A model generated the notes under the pieces. It saw only the letters and a list, made by a program, of their open reading frames with translations, did not search any database and had not been told where the DNA came from. A DNA stretch of 64,000 nt from Breoghania sp. (GTDB taxonomy: Bacteria; Pseudomonadota; Alphaproteobacteria; Rhizobiales; Stappiaceae), in the NCBI RefSeq assembly GCF_963674635.1, contig NZ_OY771475.1, forward strand, positions 2,976,001 to 3,040,000. Reading direction: 5' to 3'. Shown piece by piece: positions 63,105 through 64,000 of this stretch. The translations under genes and the position numbers were made by a program. Position 1 is the stretch's first letter. Each line of letters begins with the position of its first letter.

Positions 63105-64000
63105 ATGCGGGGCGGCGATACGGCGGGGTTACGCGCCTATAATGAACGGCTGATCATGGCGGCGCTGCGCCGTCAGGGCGCGTTGTCGCGCGCAGAGATC
63201 GCGCGGGAGACCGGCCTGTCCAGTCAGGCGTCCTCGGTGATCGTCAGCCGCCTGATCGAAGACGGGCTGGCGCTCAAGCGCGACAAGGTGCGCGGACAGG
63301 TTGGCCAGCCCTCCACCCCCATCGCGCCCAATCCGGACGGGGCCTATTCACTGGGCGTGAAGATCGGACGGCATTCCACGGAAGCCATTCTGGTCAATCT
63401 GACCGGCGAGATCATCGGCAGCCGCCGGGAAGAGTTTGCGGCTCCCATGCCGGAGCGCACCCAAGCCATCGTGATCGCTCAGATCAACGATCTGCTTGGC
63501 CTTCTCGACAGGCAGGCGCGCGAACGGGTCGTTGGCATCGGCATCGCCATGCCGGGAGAGATCGAAGCGTGGGCGGTGGAACTGGGGCTTGAGCCCGGCG
63601 CTCTCGACGGCTGGCGCAGGCTCGACATTCGGCGCGCGCTGGCGGATGCCACCGGACTTGCGATCAGCATCCACAATGATGCGACAGCGGCCTGCGCGGC
63701 GGAAATGATCGCCGGAACGGCGATCACCACGCGCAGCGCCCTCTATGTCTATCTGGGCACCTTCATCGGCGGCGGCATCGTTCTGGACGGCAAGCTTTAT
63801 GCGGGCGAACAGGGCAATGCCGGGGCGATCGGCTCCATGCCCGTGAGTTCCTCGCCCGAGCAGGGCAGCCCCGAGCAGCTCATTCACAATGCCTCGGGAC
63901 TCCATCTGGAACACGCGCTGACAAAGGCCGGCTTCGATGCGCAGGCCGTCCTCAGAGATAGCGAACGCGTGGACGAGGGCACCCCGATCTTCGAGAACTG
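63105..64000 (+). CDS. ROK-family transcriptional regulator (cut by window edge)
   Basis: 298 residues visible; the frame runs off the window without a stop. A GGAGG site six bases before ATG 63105 supports the start. An N-terminal winged helix (AALRRQGALSRAEIARETGLSSQASSVIVSRLIEDGL) precedes a sugar-kinase-like ROK domain with GVKIGRHSTEAILVNLTG, GIGIAMPGEIE and the metal-binding loop GEQGNAGAIGSM. Such proteins repress sugar operons and are released by the sugar or its phosphate. Context points to polyol and hexose catabolism. The conserved metal-binding Cys-rich segment is not reached or not present in the visible part. Confidence 0.88.
   Translation, partial: MRGGDTAGLRAYNERLIMAALRRQGALSRAEIARETGLSSQASSVIVSRLIEDGLALKRDKVRGQVGQPSTPIAPNPDGAYSLGVKIGRHSTEAILVNLTGEIIGSRREEFAAPMPERTQAIVIAQINDLLGLLDRQARERVVGIGIAMPGEIEAWAVELGLEPGALDGWRRLDIRRALADATGLAISIHNDATAACAAEMIAGTAITTRSALYVYLGTFIGGGIVLDGKLYAGEQGNAGAIGSMPVSSSPEQGSPEQLIHNASGLHLEHALTKAGFDAQAVLRDSERVDEGTPIFEN

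Overview
The window is a gene-dense, high-GC stretch of an alphaproteobacterial chromosome. Several things point to the Hyphomicrobiales (Rhizobiales), perhaps a marine Stappiaceae-type lineage: the order mdh-sucC-sucD-sucA-odhB...lpdA next to sdhCDA(x)B and zapE, an atpHAGDC operon without atpIBEF, an Omp19-like lipoprotein and an smo-type polyol locus. The family-level guess is inference. I see no tRNA, rRNA, CRISPR array, insertion sequence or prophage. Nearly all of it reads as core chromosome.

Layout. 1-2.4 kb: an allophanate-hydrolase-like amidase, a GntR/FCD regulator and a 48-residue membrane protein too short for routine gene calling. 2.5-15.3 kb (minus strand): TCA-cycle cluster zapE, mdh, sucC, sucD, sucA, odhB, then a terminator, a LysE exporter, an exported protein, an SDR and lpdA. 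15.5-20.5 kb: small accessory and envelope genes (CMD/AhpD-like protein, DUF7662-type protein, Omp19-like lipoprotein, degenerate ArsC-like protein, MipA/OmpV, exported MsrA). 20.6-25.1 kb: sdhC-sdhD-sdhA-fkbM-sdhB, with a methyltransferase gene inside the succinate dehydrogenase operon. 25.2-30.5 kb: EI24/CysZ-like membrane protein, rpsO, pnp, a D,D-carboxypeptidase. 30.5-36.4 kb: a palindromic intergenic repeat and a 1803-residue repeat-stalk autotransporter. 37-42 kb: F1/delta ATP synthase operon. 42-47.3 kb: priA, a transaldolase-like gene, MarR, xerC. 47.4-49.9 kb: a small exported protein, hmgA and a divergent MarR. 49.9-57.3 kb: polyol operon smoEFGK-mtlK-xylB. 57.7-62.7 kb: Entner-Doudoroff and oxidative-pentose entry genes frk-zwf-pgl-edd. 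63.1 kb to the edge: a ROK-family regulator that runs off the window.

How it fits together. The left half is central respiration: 2-oxoglutarate dehydrogenase E1/E2/E3, succinyl-CoA ligase, succinate dehydrogenase, malate dehydrogenase and, further on, the ATP synthase. The right end is one catabolic module. Sorbitol, mannitol or arabitol enters by the ABC transporter and is oxidised by MtlK. Ketoses are phosphorylated by Frk or XylB, and hexose phosphates drain through Zwf-Pgl-Edd. The ROK gene/frk intergenic region and the smoE upstream region share a 30-bp element identical at 26 positions, which suggests one ROK repressor controls the whole module.

The observations I consider most worth following are that shared operator, the FkbM gene nested in sdh, the DUF7662 protein with a possible decayed GIY-YIG domain, the cysteine-paired repeat autotransporter, the degenerate ArsC-like protein, and perfect palindromes in front of sdhC and atpH. 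I did not see a clear multi-gene defence or mobile system.
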